From Coraliomargarita sinensis (lineage in GTDB: Bacteria; Verrucomicrobiota; Verrucomicrobiia; Opitutales; Coraliomargaritaceae), in the NCBI RefSeq assembly GCF_003185655.1, contig NZ_QHJQ01000007.1, positions 170,001-204,990 of the forward strand: DNA of 34,990 bases, in the 5' to 3' direction. The translations under genes and the position numbers were made by a program. The notes under the pieces are model-generated. The model saw only the letters and a program-made list of their open reading frames with translations, was not told the DNA's origin and searched no databases. Positions 8,647 to 20,600 of this stretch are shown here, in pieces. The stretch's first letter is position 1; each line of letters opens with the position of its first letter.

Positions 8647-8723
8647 TAAAAATACTTGACGAGTGCTTTTTATAGCTATTGAGACTCAGTCCCGATTAAA
8701 AAAAGGGAAATCAAGAAACAGAA

Positions 8724-10880
8724 ATGAGCTATAAAAATAAAGAGACCTATTCGCCCCGGCTATTGAGCACGGCGGCTTTTTTGATGGCACTGAGCGGTCC
8801 CGCCACGTTTGCGGATACTGCTGCCGAATCTTCGGACAGCGCTGAAAAAGACGTCGTTGACCTACCCGGCTACGTAGCCAAGGGCACCGAACTTTACACG
8901 GACCAGATCAACGCGCTGAAAACACCCACGCCGATCATCAATGTCCCGCAGAGCCTGTCGATCACCGATAGCGAAACGATTTCGCAACGCGGTTTCGACA
9001 GTATCGGCGACATTGTCACCTACACGCCCGGCGTGAACATGTCGATGGGCGAAGGCCATCGTGATGCCGTGGTGTTCCGTGGGGTTCGCTCCACGGCCGA
9101 CTTCTTTGTCGATGGGGTTCGCGACGATGTGCAATACTACCGCCCGCTTTACAATGTTGAGCAGGTCGAGATTCTCCGCGGCCCGAATGCCCTCTTCTTT
9201 GGCCGTGGCGGCGCTGGCGGCGTGCTAAACCGAGTGATGAAAAAGGGGGAGATCGGGGATGACTTTAATGCTTTCACCTTCGGGGTGGACTCCTTTGGGG
9301 CCTTCGACGGACAGTGGGACAGCAACATCGGGATCGACGAAAAATCCGCATTCCGCATCAACGCATTCTACGAGCACCTCGACAACCACCGCGAGTTTTT
9401 TGACGGCGAACGCTTTGGCGTGACCCCGACTTTCCGATTCCAATTCACGGAAGACACCACCCTGGACGTCTCCTATGAATACATGGACCACGAGCGCTTC
9501 ATCGATCGCGGCGTTCCCACCGGGGCTGACGGCGAGCCTGTGGACGATTTTGAAGACATCGTTTTCGGTGACCCCGACCACAACGAATCTACGCTGGAGG
9601 CACACGTGTTCCGCGCGCTCCTACAGCACCGTTTTTCGGATGTCCTCAAGGGCAATCTGACGGCTTCTTACGGCACCTATGACAAATACTACGCCAACTT
9701 CTACGCCGCCGATTATGATGAAATCGCCACACCGGATGTAGTGACCCTCGACGGCTATGTCGACCAAACCGAGCGGGACAACTTCATCCTCTCCGGCAAT
9801 CTCATCGGCGAATTCGAAACCGGCGACATCGAGCACACCCTCATTTTCGGCGGTGAGTTTATCGACACCTCCTCCGACCAGGATCGTTTTAATCCCGACT
9901 TTGATCCGGGCCCCGGCACAGAAGACACTGCCGATTTCTCCATCAGCGGCCGCGATGCCCCCGGCACCGGTTTCAACGCCGGTGGCCTCGATGCAGGACC
10001 GTTTACCGACCGTAACGATGCCACGCAATCAGACCTCTCCGTTTATTCCTTCTTCCTCCAGGATGAAATCCAGCTTCTGGAAGAACTCCAAGTTGTACTC
10101 GGCCTCCGCTACGACAGCTTCGACATCGATGTCGTGGATGTGGAAAACGGCACCAGTGGTTCGCAAAGAGACGAAGAAGTCACCCCGCGCCTCGGCCTGG
10201 TATACAAGCCACAGGAAAACATCTCCGTTTACGCCAGCTACAGCGAAACCTTTCTCCCGCAAAGCGGCGAGCAGTTCGCCAACTTGGGCGATGAGGGGCT
10301 GGATCCTGACGAATTTTCCAATCTGGAAGCCGGCGTCAAATGGGACTTCGCCGAAGGGCTGAGCTTTACCGCTGCTGTCTTCGAAATCCAACAGGATGCC
10401 GCACGTAGCGATGGCGAAAGCGGCGGCAGTGTTGAAGAAATCGATGTGCAAGGCTTTGAAGCGCAAATCAGTGGCTATATTACGGACGACTGGTTCATCT
10501 CCGCAGGCTATAGCTACATGGAGGGCGAAGATACCAACGGATTCGATCCGCGTGAGATCCCTGAGCACACCTTCTCTATCTGGAACCGCTACCAGCTGAC
10601 CGAGAAGCTCGGCTTGGGGCTTGGGGCCACCTACCAGGACGAAAGCTACATCTCCAATGTCGATCCGGACGACCTGCCCTTGTCCGGCCCGAGAGCGGAA
10701 CTGCCCAGCTACGTTCGTGTCGATGCAGCGGCTTACTACCAACTGACCGAGAATCTGCGCCTGCAGCTCAACATCGAGAACCTCCTCGACGAGCTTTACT
10801 TCCCCAGCGCTCACAGCACCCACCAAGCTACGGTTGGCGCCCCGATCAACGCGCGGCTCTCAATCAGCGGCCGCTTCTAG
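8724..10880 (+). CDS. TonB-dependent siderophore receptor
   Basis: Outer-membrane beta-barrel that imports a ferric siderophore with energy from TonB-ExbBD. The protein is 718 residues. It has a signal peptide (hydrophobic 13-29, cleavage near TFA-DT at 30/31), then a short segment and a plug domain with NVPQSLSIT, DIVTYTPGVN, FRGVRSTADFFVDGVRDD and VEILRGPNALFFGRGGAGGVLNRV. These are signature segments of the siderophore-receptor class. The rest is alternating barrel strands with acidic loops, ending ARLSISGRF with the terminal Phe used in outer-membrane insertion. No transport, TonB or siderophore synthesis genes are adjacent. A Fur-like box lies upstream and a strong terminator downstream, so it is probably a single-gene transcript. 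The ligand is not predictable; catecholate or hydroxamate types are both possible. Confidence 0.95.
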   Translation: MSYKNKETYSPRLLSTAAFLMALSGPATFADTAAESSDSAEKDVVDLPGYVAKGTELYTDQINALKTPTPIINVPQSLSITDSETISQRGFDSIGDIVTYTPGVNMSMGEGHRDAVVFRGVRSTADFFVDGVRDDVQYYRPLYNVEQVEILRGPNALFFGRGGAGGVLNRVMKKGEIGDDFNAFTFGVDSFGAFDGQWDSNIGIDEKSAFRINAFYEHLDNHREFFDGERFGVTPTFRFQFTEDTTLDVSYEYMDHERFIDRGVPTGADGEPVDDFEDIVFGDPDHNESTLEAHVFRALLQHRFSDVLKGNLTASYGTYDKYYANFYAADYDEIATPDVVTLDGYVDQTERDNFILSGNLIGEFETGDIEHTLIFGGEFIDTSSDQDRFNPDFDPGPGTEDTADFSISGRDAPGTGFNAGGLDAGPFTDRNDATQSDLSVYSFFLQDEIQLLEELQVVLGLRYDSFDIDVVDVENGTSGSQRDEEVTPRLGLVYKPQENISVYASYSETFLPQSGEQFANLGDEGLDPDEFSNLEAGVKWDFAEGLSFTAAVFEIQQDAARSDGESGGSVEEIDVQGFEAQISGYITDDWFISAGYSYMEGEDTNGFDPREIPEHTFSIWNRYQLTEKLGLGLGATYQDESYISNVDPDDLPLSGPRAELPSYVRVDAAAYYQLTENLRLQLNIENLLDELYFPSAHSTHQATVGAPINARLSISGRF

Positions 10881-10931
10881 AACAGGAAGCGACGTTTACA
10901 AAGCAATTATTGTTTGTCCTAGTTAGTATTG

Positions 10932-10967
10932 AGGCCGGTGTTTGCGAAAGCAGGCACCGGCCTTTTT
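10932..10967 (+). terminator. Rho-independent terminator of the receptor gene
   Basis: AGGCCGGTG (10932-10940) pairs with CACCGGCCT (10955-10963), followed by a run of T. Inside the loop TGC-GAAA-GCA can form a smaller stem capped by a GNRA tetraloop. It lies 51 bp after the receptor stop codon. Confidence 0.85.
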
Positions 10968-10983
10968 GTTGTTTCGATCTCGA

Positions 10984-10993
10984 GCGTAGAGGC
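10984..10993 (+). repeat. Second copy of the GCGTAGAGGC head
   Basis: The same ten bases as at 8402-8411, here not followed by a good palindrome. It may be a decayed REP-like unit between the receptor and fumC. Confidence 0.35.
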
Positions 10994-11146
10994 TTGTAGC
11001 TTACTCACGCATCGGGCAGGTTGCTGTAAAAAACAAATTGCCCAGTTGCATAAGCGTTGCAAATTCGACAATTATCCAACATTAGAAAATCTTTACGGTC
11101 AAAATAGCTTCTCACTTCCAACTTCTTTCTTCTAACTTCTGATTCC

Positions 11147-12541
<1,395 letters not shown>

Positions 12542-12626
12542 ATTTCATTCTGCGGGTGTCGAATAACGGCTATTATGTGACCTTCCCAAGGTTGAGACGA
12601 GGGTGATCCGGTTCTCTTTGGCTAGC

Positions 12627-13067
<441 letters not shown>

Positions 13068-13134
13068 GTAATTCCCCTAAGGTAGTTGCTTGCCCAAGCA
13101 AGAAAGAAGGATTAATTTCATAATCCTCTCTACT

Positions 13135-13980
13135 ATGAAAACAACCATTGCCATACTATTCAGCCTTACTCTGGGCATAGCCACCGGCTACGCTCAGACG
13201 CTAAAAATAGCCTCACCGGACTGGGATGAAGCACTCGCACTCTCCCAACTTGCCGCCAATCTTCTCGAAGAAGAGTTTGGCTACACTGTGGAAGTTAACC
13301 GTCTTGGCGCCAGTGCCAGCTTTAAGGCCGTGGCCAGCGGAGAACAGGACCTTTTCCTCAACGCCTGGCTACCCTTCACCCATGCCGACTATTACAAAGA
13401 GTATGGCGTGCGTTGTGAACGCCTCGGCACAGCCTACCGGCGGGCGGAAACCGGCCTGGCCGTACCCACTTACACAAAAGTCCGCCGTATCGCGATGCTC
13501 AACAAGCACACGGATGAGTTCGGCGGCACCATTACCGGAATCGAAGCGGATGCCGGGATGACCCAAAAAACAAAGGAAGTCATCAAGCTCTACGGGCTGA
13601 ACTACAAAATTGATAGCAGCAGTACCGCGCAAATGCTGAAGTCCGTTGAAGAGGCCATACAAAATAAAGAACCGATTCTCTTCCACGCCTGGAAGCCGCA
13701 CTGGATGTTTGCCAAATACGACATCAAGATGCTGTCCGACGACAACCGCATCTTCCAAAAAGAAGGGATCCGCAAGCTGGCTCGCCCCGGATTTAAAAAG
13801 GATCACAAGAAAGCAGCCCAGATGCTCGAGAAAATCGCGCTAACGGAGAAGCAGTTCAACAACTTGCTCCTGACGATCCATGAATCCCAGAAAGATAGAA
13901 AGGCCGCCGTCCAGCAATGGATCGAGGCCAATCCCAAGCTGGTTAAGATCTGGACCAAGCGGGGCTTCAGTTTGTTTTAA
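13135..13980 (+). CDS. Glycine betaine/proline-type ABC substrate-binding protein (ProX/OpuAC)
   Basis: Periplasmic binding protein for quaternary amines such as glycine betaine, choline or proline betaine, which normally hands ligand to an ABC permease. The ATG at 13135 gives a clean signal peptide (MKTTIAILFSLTLGIATGYA, then QT). The longer frame from 13090 has no signal at its N-terminus. Mature features of the OpuAC fold: PDWDEA near 28-33, the WLPFTHADYY segment (W78) and HAWKPHW (W186, W190), where Trp residues form the aromatic cage for the cationic head group. Total length is 281. No ATPase or permease gene is nearby, so it is an orphan here. The gene is convergent with the giant operon, 7 bp apart. 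Confidence 0.92.
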   Translation: MKTTIAILFSLTLGIATGYAQTLKIASPDWDEALALSQLAANLLEEEFGYTVEVNRLGASASFKAVASGEQDLFLNAWLPFTHADYYKEYGVRCERLGTAYRRAETGLAVPTYTKVRRIAMLNKHTDEFGGTITGIEADAGMTQKTKEVIKLYGLNYKIDSSSTAQMLKSVEEAIQNKEPILFHAWKPHWMFAKYDIKMLSDDNRIFQKEGIRKLARPGFKKDHKKAAQMLEKIALTEKQFNNLLLTIHESQKDRKAAVQQWIEANPKLVKIWTKRGFSLF

Positions 13981-13988
13981 ATTAAAAC
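13974..13988. terminator. AT-rich perfect palindrome overlapping both convergent stop codons
   Basis: GTTTTAA-A-TTAAAAC overlaps the stop codon of the binding-protein gene and the first base of the convergent 1216-residue gene's stop codon. It has the symmetry expected of a bidirectional site, but the stem is weak. Confidence 0.3.
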
Positions 13989-16900
13989 TACTTCAGCTTC
14001 ATTCTGAAGATATAGAACTCTTTGCCGCCGCTCTGGTTGACGACTTGCTCGTGGTTGCCGCTACCGATGTGGTTGGCTTTCTGCCCGGTCGGGCTAAAGG
14101 ACGTCGTCAAGTCGGATGTGCTGTAAAGCTCGAATTCGATAAAGGGCACATAATCGGCGGGGTAAACGAACTCGATCGCAGCTGTGGTCGGACCGGTGGA
14201 AGTGATCTGTAGTTGCGGTGGGCCGACTTCCGCAACAGGTGCGGGGCCGCCAGCATCCGTTGGAACGTCACTATCGTTGTCCGGATCACTCCCGTCCAGT
14301 ATCTCCTGTAGGTCCGTATAGCCGTCACCATCCGTGTCACCGAAGGGGTTTAACGCGACATCGGGTTTACGTTCCTCAATGCCGTCGGGGATCAAATTCC
14401 CATCCACATCGGTAGCACTGCTATTGCGCAAAAAGGCCAGCTCGGGCCCAGAAACAACCTCGAGAGCAATGTCGCCACAAGGAGCACTGTCGAGAACATA
14501 GCCGGTCACTTTTATCACGGAACCAACCGTTAGCGGGAAGGCCCGCGCCACGGGATAGGCATCTCCCTGAGCGTCGAGAAGGGCGTATTCCGTGCCTGTA
14601 AAGTTTGCCGATTCGGGATCAAAGCCATTGGCGGTGTAAAGCACTTCCTTCCATGCCGGGCAACTTGCCGCCGCTTCACCGCCCTCGACATAGAGGTCAA
14701 TTGTTTCGCTCACTTGAGGCGTGATAGCGCTCGCAACATCGTCAATACCTTGTGCGGCCTCGGCCAGGAGTGTGGGTGAAAAATTGCTGCTGGCCGGTAA
14801 ATCGTCGTAGCCGGTGTTGGCGAGGTTGCCGCTTCGAATAAATTGTCGCAGCGCCGGCAACGGCTGACGCAGGGATGCGCCGCTGGTAGTCGCGCTGGTG
14901 GTGTAGAGCCGCCCGGCGAGCGTTTTCAGCTGCTGAATGCCGGTGGTGTTAGCCGCAGCAAGCTCGACGCGGACCGCCTCGATGATTCCTTCGACATCGT
15001 AGAACGGGTCCCCGTTTGCGCTGAGTTCCTTTTTACGTTCCTCCAGGAGAGATGCATCCAGTTTGCGGTCGCGACCTGAATCGGGGGCGGGATCCGGCAA
15101 GGGATCACCCACCGCAATAGGATCCAGCGGATCTTCGTCACGGCGGAACGGCGTAAGCGTCAGTTCGGAGCGGTCACTAAAGCCTTCGGCAAATAGTAGC
15201 CGCCCCAGAATGTATTCGACGAGCAGGAGCTCGAGGGTGGATTCCGGGCCGACGGGGTCACGGGCGACTTCGGGGCGAGTCAAACTGTTAAAGTAGGCCA
15301 ATGCCGCAGCACGCCAGTCACTTGTCTCGCCGCTGAGATTGTCGATACCCCCGTTATCGCCGTATCCAGTATAGTCGAAAGGTGTGAACTTCAATTCCGG
15401 GAGCTTAACCAAAGCAGCCACCTGACGGCCGTAATCACGGGGAATTCCGCCGTCGTCCACCGGAAAGCTCGCGACCGTGGAAGTGACGAGGAATAGTTCG
15501 TCGGCAACTGCGTCTAGCGCGCCGAAATCGGCAGCAGGATAACCGAGCGATGCATTGTCGCCCGTCTCGGTCACGCCCAGAAGCAGACCGCCGGGTTGAT
15601 ACACCGACAGTTCCGTCGCCTCTTCGGGATCAGCGCTGGCGAACGACCGGAGCAGAGTGGTACCTGCACCCGGATCAGGAAGCCCTGGTGCCGCGTAGAG
15701 ATCAAAACTATTCGGGTATTCAAAGCTGACGTTGCTGCGGCTGGGCTTTGAGCTGTCATCGTTCGGATCGGTCTCGGCGAGCACTTCCTGAAAGTCGGTG
15801 AATCCGTCGCCATCGGCATCGTCATTCGAAGCAAGTGGATCTATTCCGCTCTCCGCTGCCGCAAAATCGGGCAAGCCGTCGCCGTCACTGTCGCGCGTGC
15901 CGGGGTCGCCGGTGATTTCATAATCGACTTTGACCACATTGGAGAACTGGCCGCTTCCACCTACCGCGACTGCGTAGAGCGTCGCATCGTCGATGATGAC
16001 CGGCGGCAGACTATTTACTTCAGTCCACCCTGAAACACTGGTGCTGGTTCGGTAGCAAATGGTGGCAGAGCCTTCGAGTGCGAACTGGGGACGCACGGCC
16101 CGAGCATAGCTGCCCGACGGGGGTGAGACCGAAAGCTCCGAAGTTATCTCCCCGCTGGCGCTCCCTTTGAAGAAGATCGAATTATCAGCGGCGATTTGAT
16201 TGACCATCCCCCCGCCCGTGCCGTTGGGAAGTGCCGAGATGATCTCGCTTTGCGCATCGCCCAGCCCCTCGGTTGTGCCAACGAAGCGTTCGCTTTGAAC
16301 CTCAGCCGAGCCTGAATTCAGAACGAAGGCGGAGGTCCAGGGGCCGGCATCGTAGCGGGCCAGAAGCTGCGCATCAGGATCCTGCAGGGGGGCGGAATCG
16401 TAGAGGAGCACGGTCGAACCGGTGCCCGGAGTGGTCAGGGGCGTCAGCGCCTGCGTCTCGTCCAGTAGGTGTTGACCACTGCCGTCAAAGGCAAAGGTGC
16501 GCAAGGATGCGGATGCACCGGAGCCATCGAGAAGGTGGAGTTTGTCCTCGACCGACAGGGCACCCCGGATCGGCGCGTCATCCGCATCGAATTTTTCCAG
16601 CACCGAAAAATTCCCGGATCCGCTATAGCTGGTGCGATCTGCGTTGTCGCGCCCATCATGAATAACCAGAAGTTCAGGTTGGCCTGCGGAATCGATCACC
16701 CGAAGCTCGGCGATGGCCACCGGATAGGTGAAACTGGTGAGCGAGGAAAGAGACGACCCCGTCCACTCACTTTCAATCAGCGTGCTTGTGCCAGGAAGAT
16801 AAAAGACGAACTCCGCGCGGTCATCCGAGTCGAAGTCCGCGTAGACGTAAACCACATCATCGGGTAGACCCGAGAGGCTCGCCACCAGAGTCGACAGCCC

Positions 16901-17638
16901 GTCGTTCGGATCCAAAAGCCGGAAGACCGAGCTCCCGCCATCATCGGCGAGCATCCCGTAGAAAAGAGGCTTTCCCACATTCAACTCTATGCGGTTGGTG
17001 CTCCGCGGCGGCAAGCCGGAGGAATCACCGGCACCGTCTGCAGGGAAAGGCAGTCCCGAGCCGTCATTGCGAAAAAATGAAAGCGTGTCGGGGTTAGAGG
17101 GAACATGAAGCGTCGCGTGATAGGCGATATCGTAGAAATCATTGTCATAGCCCGCAGGCCCTCCGGGAATATTTAACGCGCTGACGACTGCGGGCCCGAT
17201 CAGGGTATCCGGCACGCGCTGCGGCTCGGATAGTCGGACATCATTACGCGTATCAATAATTTGGATACGATTATCCAGCTCTGAGGAAGCGACGATTTGA
17301 TCGTAGGACGGATCCAGAATCGGCCCGAAAGAAAAACCGGAAAGCGGAGAAAGGCCGCTCTTCGCCGTGTTCTCACGCCATTGCAAGGATCCCCCGCCCT
17401 GCGATTCAGCAATACGCAGTTGCCCGGTACTTTTATCGGCAACGACGAGATCGTCCTCGCCGTCGCCATTGATATCGGCGAGCGCTTGGAACTCGCTCTG
17501 ATTTTCATAGACAAAGCCCGGGGCGGATTGGGCTTGGGCGGCGTTTGGTGCAAGAAGTGCCCAAGCCGCAAAGGTTGCGGCCCGGAAGCTGAAAATTCCG
17601 ATCTTGTAGAAATGAAAATATGGGTAGCGCCGTGACAT
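13988..17638 (-). CDS. Giant secreted protein C: FG-GAP, chitobiase-C-like and thrombospondin-3-type calcium repeats (1216 aa)
   Basis: Third gene of the giant-protein operon. Signal peptide at 1-36 (ends AAQAQ). An FG-GAP/VCBS-like motif, ADINGDGEDDLVVAD, sits at 54-68. The next ~400 residues continue as beta-propeller-like strands (for example DFDSDDRAEFVFY). About 495-570 resembles the chitobiase/beta-hexosaminidase C-terminal domain (SGSYARAVRPQF..ICYRTS). Two calcium-binding repeat blocks follow: 582-632 (DSDGDGLPD, DADGDGFTDFQEV) and about 1073-1125 (DVDGNLIPD, DTDGDGYTDLQEI). A partly helical region lies between them. The last ~90 residues form a beta domain ending YIFRMKLK, a type common at the ends of verrucomicrobial secreted proteins. 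I see no catalytic motif or C-terminal membrane anchor. Start ATG is 10 bp after gene B, so the two are probably co-transcribed. A calcium-stabilised extracellular role is inferred. Confidence 0.88.
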   Translation of the reverse strand: MSRRYPYFHFYKIGIFSFRAATFAAWALLAPNAAQAQSAPGFVYENQSEFQALADINGDGEDDLVVADKSTGQLRIAESQGGGSLQWRENTAKSGLSPLSGFSFGPILDPSYDQIVASSELDNRIQIIDTRNDVRLSEPQRVPDTLIGPAVVSALNIPGGPAGYDNDFYDIAYHATLHVPSNPDTLSFFRNDGSGLPFPADGAGDSSGLPPRSTNRIELNVGKPLFYGMLADDGGSSVFRLLDPNDGLSTLVASLSGLPDDVVYVYADFDSDDRAEFVFYLPGTSTLIESEWTGSSLSSLTSFTYPVAIAELRVIDSAGQPELLVIHDGRDNADRTSYSGSGNFSVLEKFDADDAPIRGALSVEDKLHLLDGSGASASLRTFAFDGSGQHLLDETQALTPLTTPGTGSTVLLYDSAPLQDPDAQLLARYDAGPWTSAFVLNSGSAEVQSERFVGTTEGLGDAQSEIISALPNGTGGGMVNQIAADNSIFFKGSASGEITSELSVSPPSGSYARAVRPQFALEGSATICYRTSTSVSGWTEVNSLPPVIIDDATLYAVAVGGSGQFSNVVKVDYEITGDPGTRDSDGDGLPDFAAAESGIDPLASNDDADGDGFTDFQEVLAETDPNDDSSKPSRSNVSFEYPNSFDLYAAPGLPDPGAGTTLLRSFASADPEEATELSVYQPGGLLLGVTETGDNASLGYPAADFGALDAVADELFLVTSTVASFPVDDGGIPRDYGRQVAALVKLPELKFTPFDYTGYGDNGGIDNLSGETSDWRAAALAYFNSLTRPEVARDPVGPESTLELLLVEYILGRLLFAEGFSDRSELTLTPFRRDEDPLDPIAVGDPLPDPAPDSGRDRKLDASLLEERKKELSANGDPFYDVEGIIEAVRVELAAANTTGIQQLKTLAGRLYTTSATTSGASLRQPLPALRQFIRSGNLANTGYDDLPASSNFSPTLLAEAAQGIDDVASAITPQVSETIDLYVEGGEAAASCPAWKEVLYTANGFDPESANFTGTEYALLDAQGDAYPVARAFPLTVGSVIKVTGYVLDSAPCGDIALEVVSGPELAFLRNSSATDVDGNLIPDGIEERKPDVALNPFGDTDGDGYTDLQEILDGSDPDNDSDVPTDAGGPAPVAEVGPPQLQITSTGPTTAAIEFVYPADYVPFIEFELYSTSDLTTSFSPTGQKANHIGSGNHEQVVNQSGGKEFYIFRMKLK

Positions 17639-17648
17639 GTCAGTTCCG

Positions 17649-20600
17649 TTAGTTGGCGGTTACAGAATCGAGCGGGATGACGCGGGCGATTTCGCCGCGT
17701 TCGGTAAAGCGGACAAGCAGGTAGCGATAGCTGGCCCCCTGAATGACCGGTTGCGTATCCTTGACCCAGAGATGATAACCGTTGTTCACGGTCGGCTCCG
17801 GAATCAGAAAGACATAGGGATCATGGACCGCCCAGACCGGTTGTTCCTGGAAGGTCGAAGGCGCGGACGCAAGGCCTTCAATCAGCGGTGAGACCTGATA
17901 GACATCGCCGGAGACATTCGCCCAGGTCGCGTTCGGCTCCTGATAGCGGTAGAGCATGAAATCCGGCAACGGCTCGCCGTTGGAAGCACGGACGTAAAAC
18001 GCCGTCTCCAAATCGGATTTCTCTGCTTTCGGGCTTCGCGGCAGCGGGAAGATCCCGGCTGCGGTATCATAGCCCTTGGGCGGCTGGTCCCAGTTGCTGG
18101 AGAAATTGATGTCCAGTTGCCCCAACTCGACAAAGCCGACGCGTACCGCGCCCCCATGGTAGGCGGTAGAACCGTCGGGGTTCATCGGGTCGATCGCAGC
18201 CTTCAGGCCGACAGGATAGGGTCTGTCCGGCGCTTCCACGGGGAAAGTTCCGTCGATATCCGGCGTGCCGCGCACCGGCCATGGGACGACACAGTCGGAG
18301 GGATCGAAAGGCTGGGAGAAGTCGACTTCCGAAGACCAGATAAAGAAAACTTCGTTACTCCACGGACCTTCAGCACCACCGGCACCAATGGCGCGGACGC
18401 GGAAGGCATACTCAGTGCCAGAGGCGAAGTTTCGGCTCCAGAGCGCCTGATAGGAAGGCCCGACATCGAAATTCGCGCCGACACGGCCGGTAAGATAGCT
18501 CCGGAATACCTTGTCTCCGACCTGAATGAGGCTGACGAAGGGATTACCCGCAGGGCCGGAGGCCGGCACATTCAACCGGAAATCGTCCGAAAGATCGGCC
18601 CTCGGCACACCATCGACCGAGCGGATCGCGAGTTCGAAGCGCTCGACGCCAGCGGGTGGCGCGAACCACTTGATGCGGGCGGCGCCATTATCCGGCGTTT
18701 CGCCGACTGGCTCGACCGGACTGAGCATCGGCTTGGGTAGATCCGTGCGCGGCTCGACGGTGATGCAGTCGAGGCGACTCAGGACACTGGGGTTGCCCTG
18801 TAGGTCGTAGACTTGGAGAAAGTAACAGACACGGCCGCCGTTAAGTGGGAGGTCACGATCCTGCGTCTGCACATTGGGCGTCTCATTGTAATTGGCGATC
18901 CCCTGCTCGATCATGGTGAGCGGGCCGTCGTCGACACGGCGGTAGAGCTTCCACTCGCGGGTGTCCGGGGTCAGAAAAAGATCAAGATCGACCGGATCGA
19001 TCGTACCGGTTGCCGGAGTGCCGGGTTGACGCGGCTCGTGAGTGGTGCAGGGAGCTTCCGGATCCGTGGCGGCGAGAAAGTCAAAAGCCTGCACGTAGTT
19101 CCCGCTTTGTTTGTCTGGATTCAGACCGACGCTAAAAGTCTGCTCGGCAAAGCTGCTGCGCTTACCTCCCGCTATACCGACGCGGACGAGAATGGTACCG
19201 GTGTTCGCTTCCTGCCCCTGAAAGAGACTGTTCGGAAGAACGGGCTGTATTTGCAGGGTCCCGGTTTCCGGAAAATCAAAGCGACCGAGGTAGCCCCGCT
19301 CATCATCGGTCGGCACCACGTAAAATTCGACCCACTCAATACGCGGGTCGATGCGCTCGATAAAGAGATCCAGATAAATGTAGCCTGCCTCAAAGCCGCT
19401 GCCGGCTTCGACCGTGCTGCCGTTTTTCGAAACAATCGGAAGCAGGCAACTGCCGGTAACGGAGCCATCCGGTGCTTGCGGGCCGACACGATCGCGGAGG
19501 ACCCCATATCCCGGGCCGCTATTGCCGGAAACATTGCCGCCACAGGCAGAGGCATCGACAGCGCGAACCGTATACCAATAGGTTTTATTCGCCTCGGCAC
19601 TGTCGCCGGTAGCGGGCGTCGTGAGATCACGGTTCTGGTAAGTGATAAACGGGTGCACCCCACTGTCATCAATGTACTCCGTAATGTCGGACCCGACGGT
19701 GGCGATACGGCCGCCGGTGATCTCTCCGCTGGGGAGTCCTTGTTCAGGCAAGCCCTGATTGTTGTGCATCTGCTCGATGGAGGCCCAGCGATAGATCCAA
19801 TATTCGCTAATGTCGGGGCCATGCTCGCGTGTCTGGGCCGGTTCCCAGTCGAGCTTGAGGACCTGTGTCTGCGTTTCCGTCGACTCATCGTAGATAAAGT
19901 GATTGCTTACCTCGAGGCCCTTGGGAGCCTGCGGGGGAATGCGGAAACAGATCGTCACAGGTGTGCCCTGCGAGACAGCGCCGGGTCGACCGAGAAGGTC
20001 GCGTCCGGCGACGAAATAGTAGAAACGGTCGCCGTCGCTGAACGGGGTACCACCGTTCCTGTAGCGGTCGTTGTCATCGATCACGAAATAGGTCTCGCTA
20101 TCGGCATTGAGATCTGGCGCTTCGGTCGGAGAGAAAATTTTATCCGTGAGAATGGGACGTTCATTGACCCGGATGATCGAACCGGGCCTTTCCGACATAA
20201 GTCCGAAGAATTTTTCCGGGTCCGGTTCGGCAGCATCCCAGCCCGCGTCCTCGGCAAACTCCGGATCGACCCGGTAAACATTATAGCCGAACTGAAAAAA
20301 GGACCGCTCCCGGAGATCGCCGGGCGTGCCCCAACGGAGAGGCACGTTAAGATTCCCGCGCGGGTCTTCCTTGCCACTATTGTCGACAAAGGGGACCTCG
20401 ACCGGTTGACCAGGCGCCGGCAGAAGCTTGACCTCGCCGCCGGTGACGACGACGCGGCCCGAGACCACGGTGCACTCGGCAGGATCGCTGCTGCCATCCG
20501 GGCAGGAACGAATCTCGTAGGTGCGGACCTCTCCTTCCCCGATCGGCTCGACAAATGCCACACCGGCCGCAAGGGCTGCCGCAGGATGGCGCCGTGTGAG

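Larger units (their letters stand above)
8397..8723. other. 327-bp intergenic region with several hairpins and a Fur-like box
   Basis: Contains no credible gene. It holds, in order, a GTAG-headed hairpin (8402-8430), two related palindromes built on TTTACTGG/CCAGTAAGCTG (8433-8464 and 8542-8563), a Fur-like box (8628-8646), a 9-bp palindrome TGAGACTCA (8680-8688) and a purine-rich ribosome-binding stretch (about 8700-8708) for the receptor gene. Confidence 0.7.

Noticed and set aside
8397..8723. Riboswitch or tRNA in the long gap before the receptor
   Set aside because: The hairpins do not assemble into any cobalamin, FMN or tRNA-like pattern I can recognise.
10929..11135. 68-codon frame after the receptor gene
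   Set aside because: It reads through the terminator hairpin and has no ribosome site or recognisable features.
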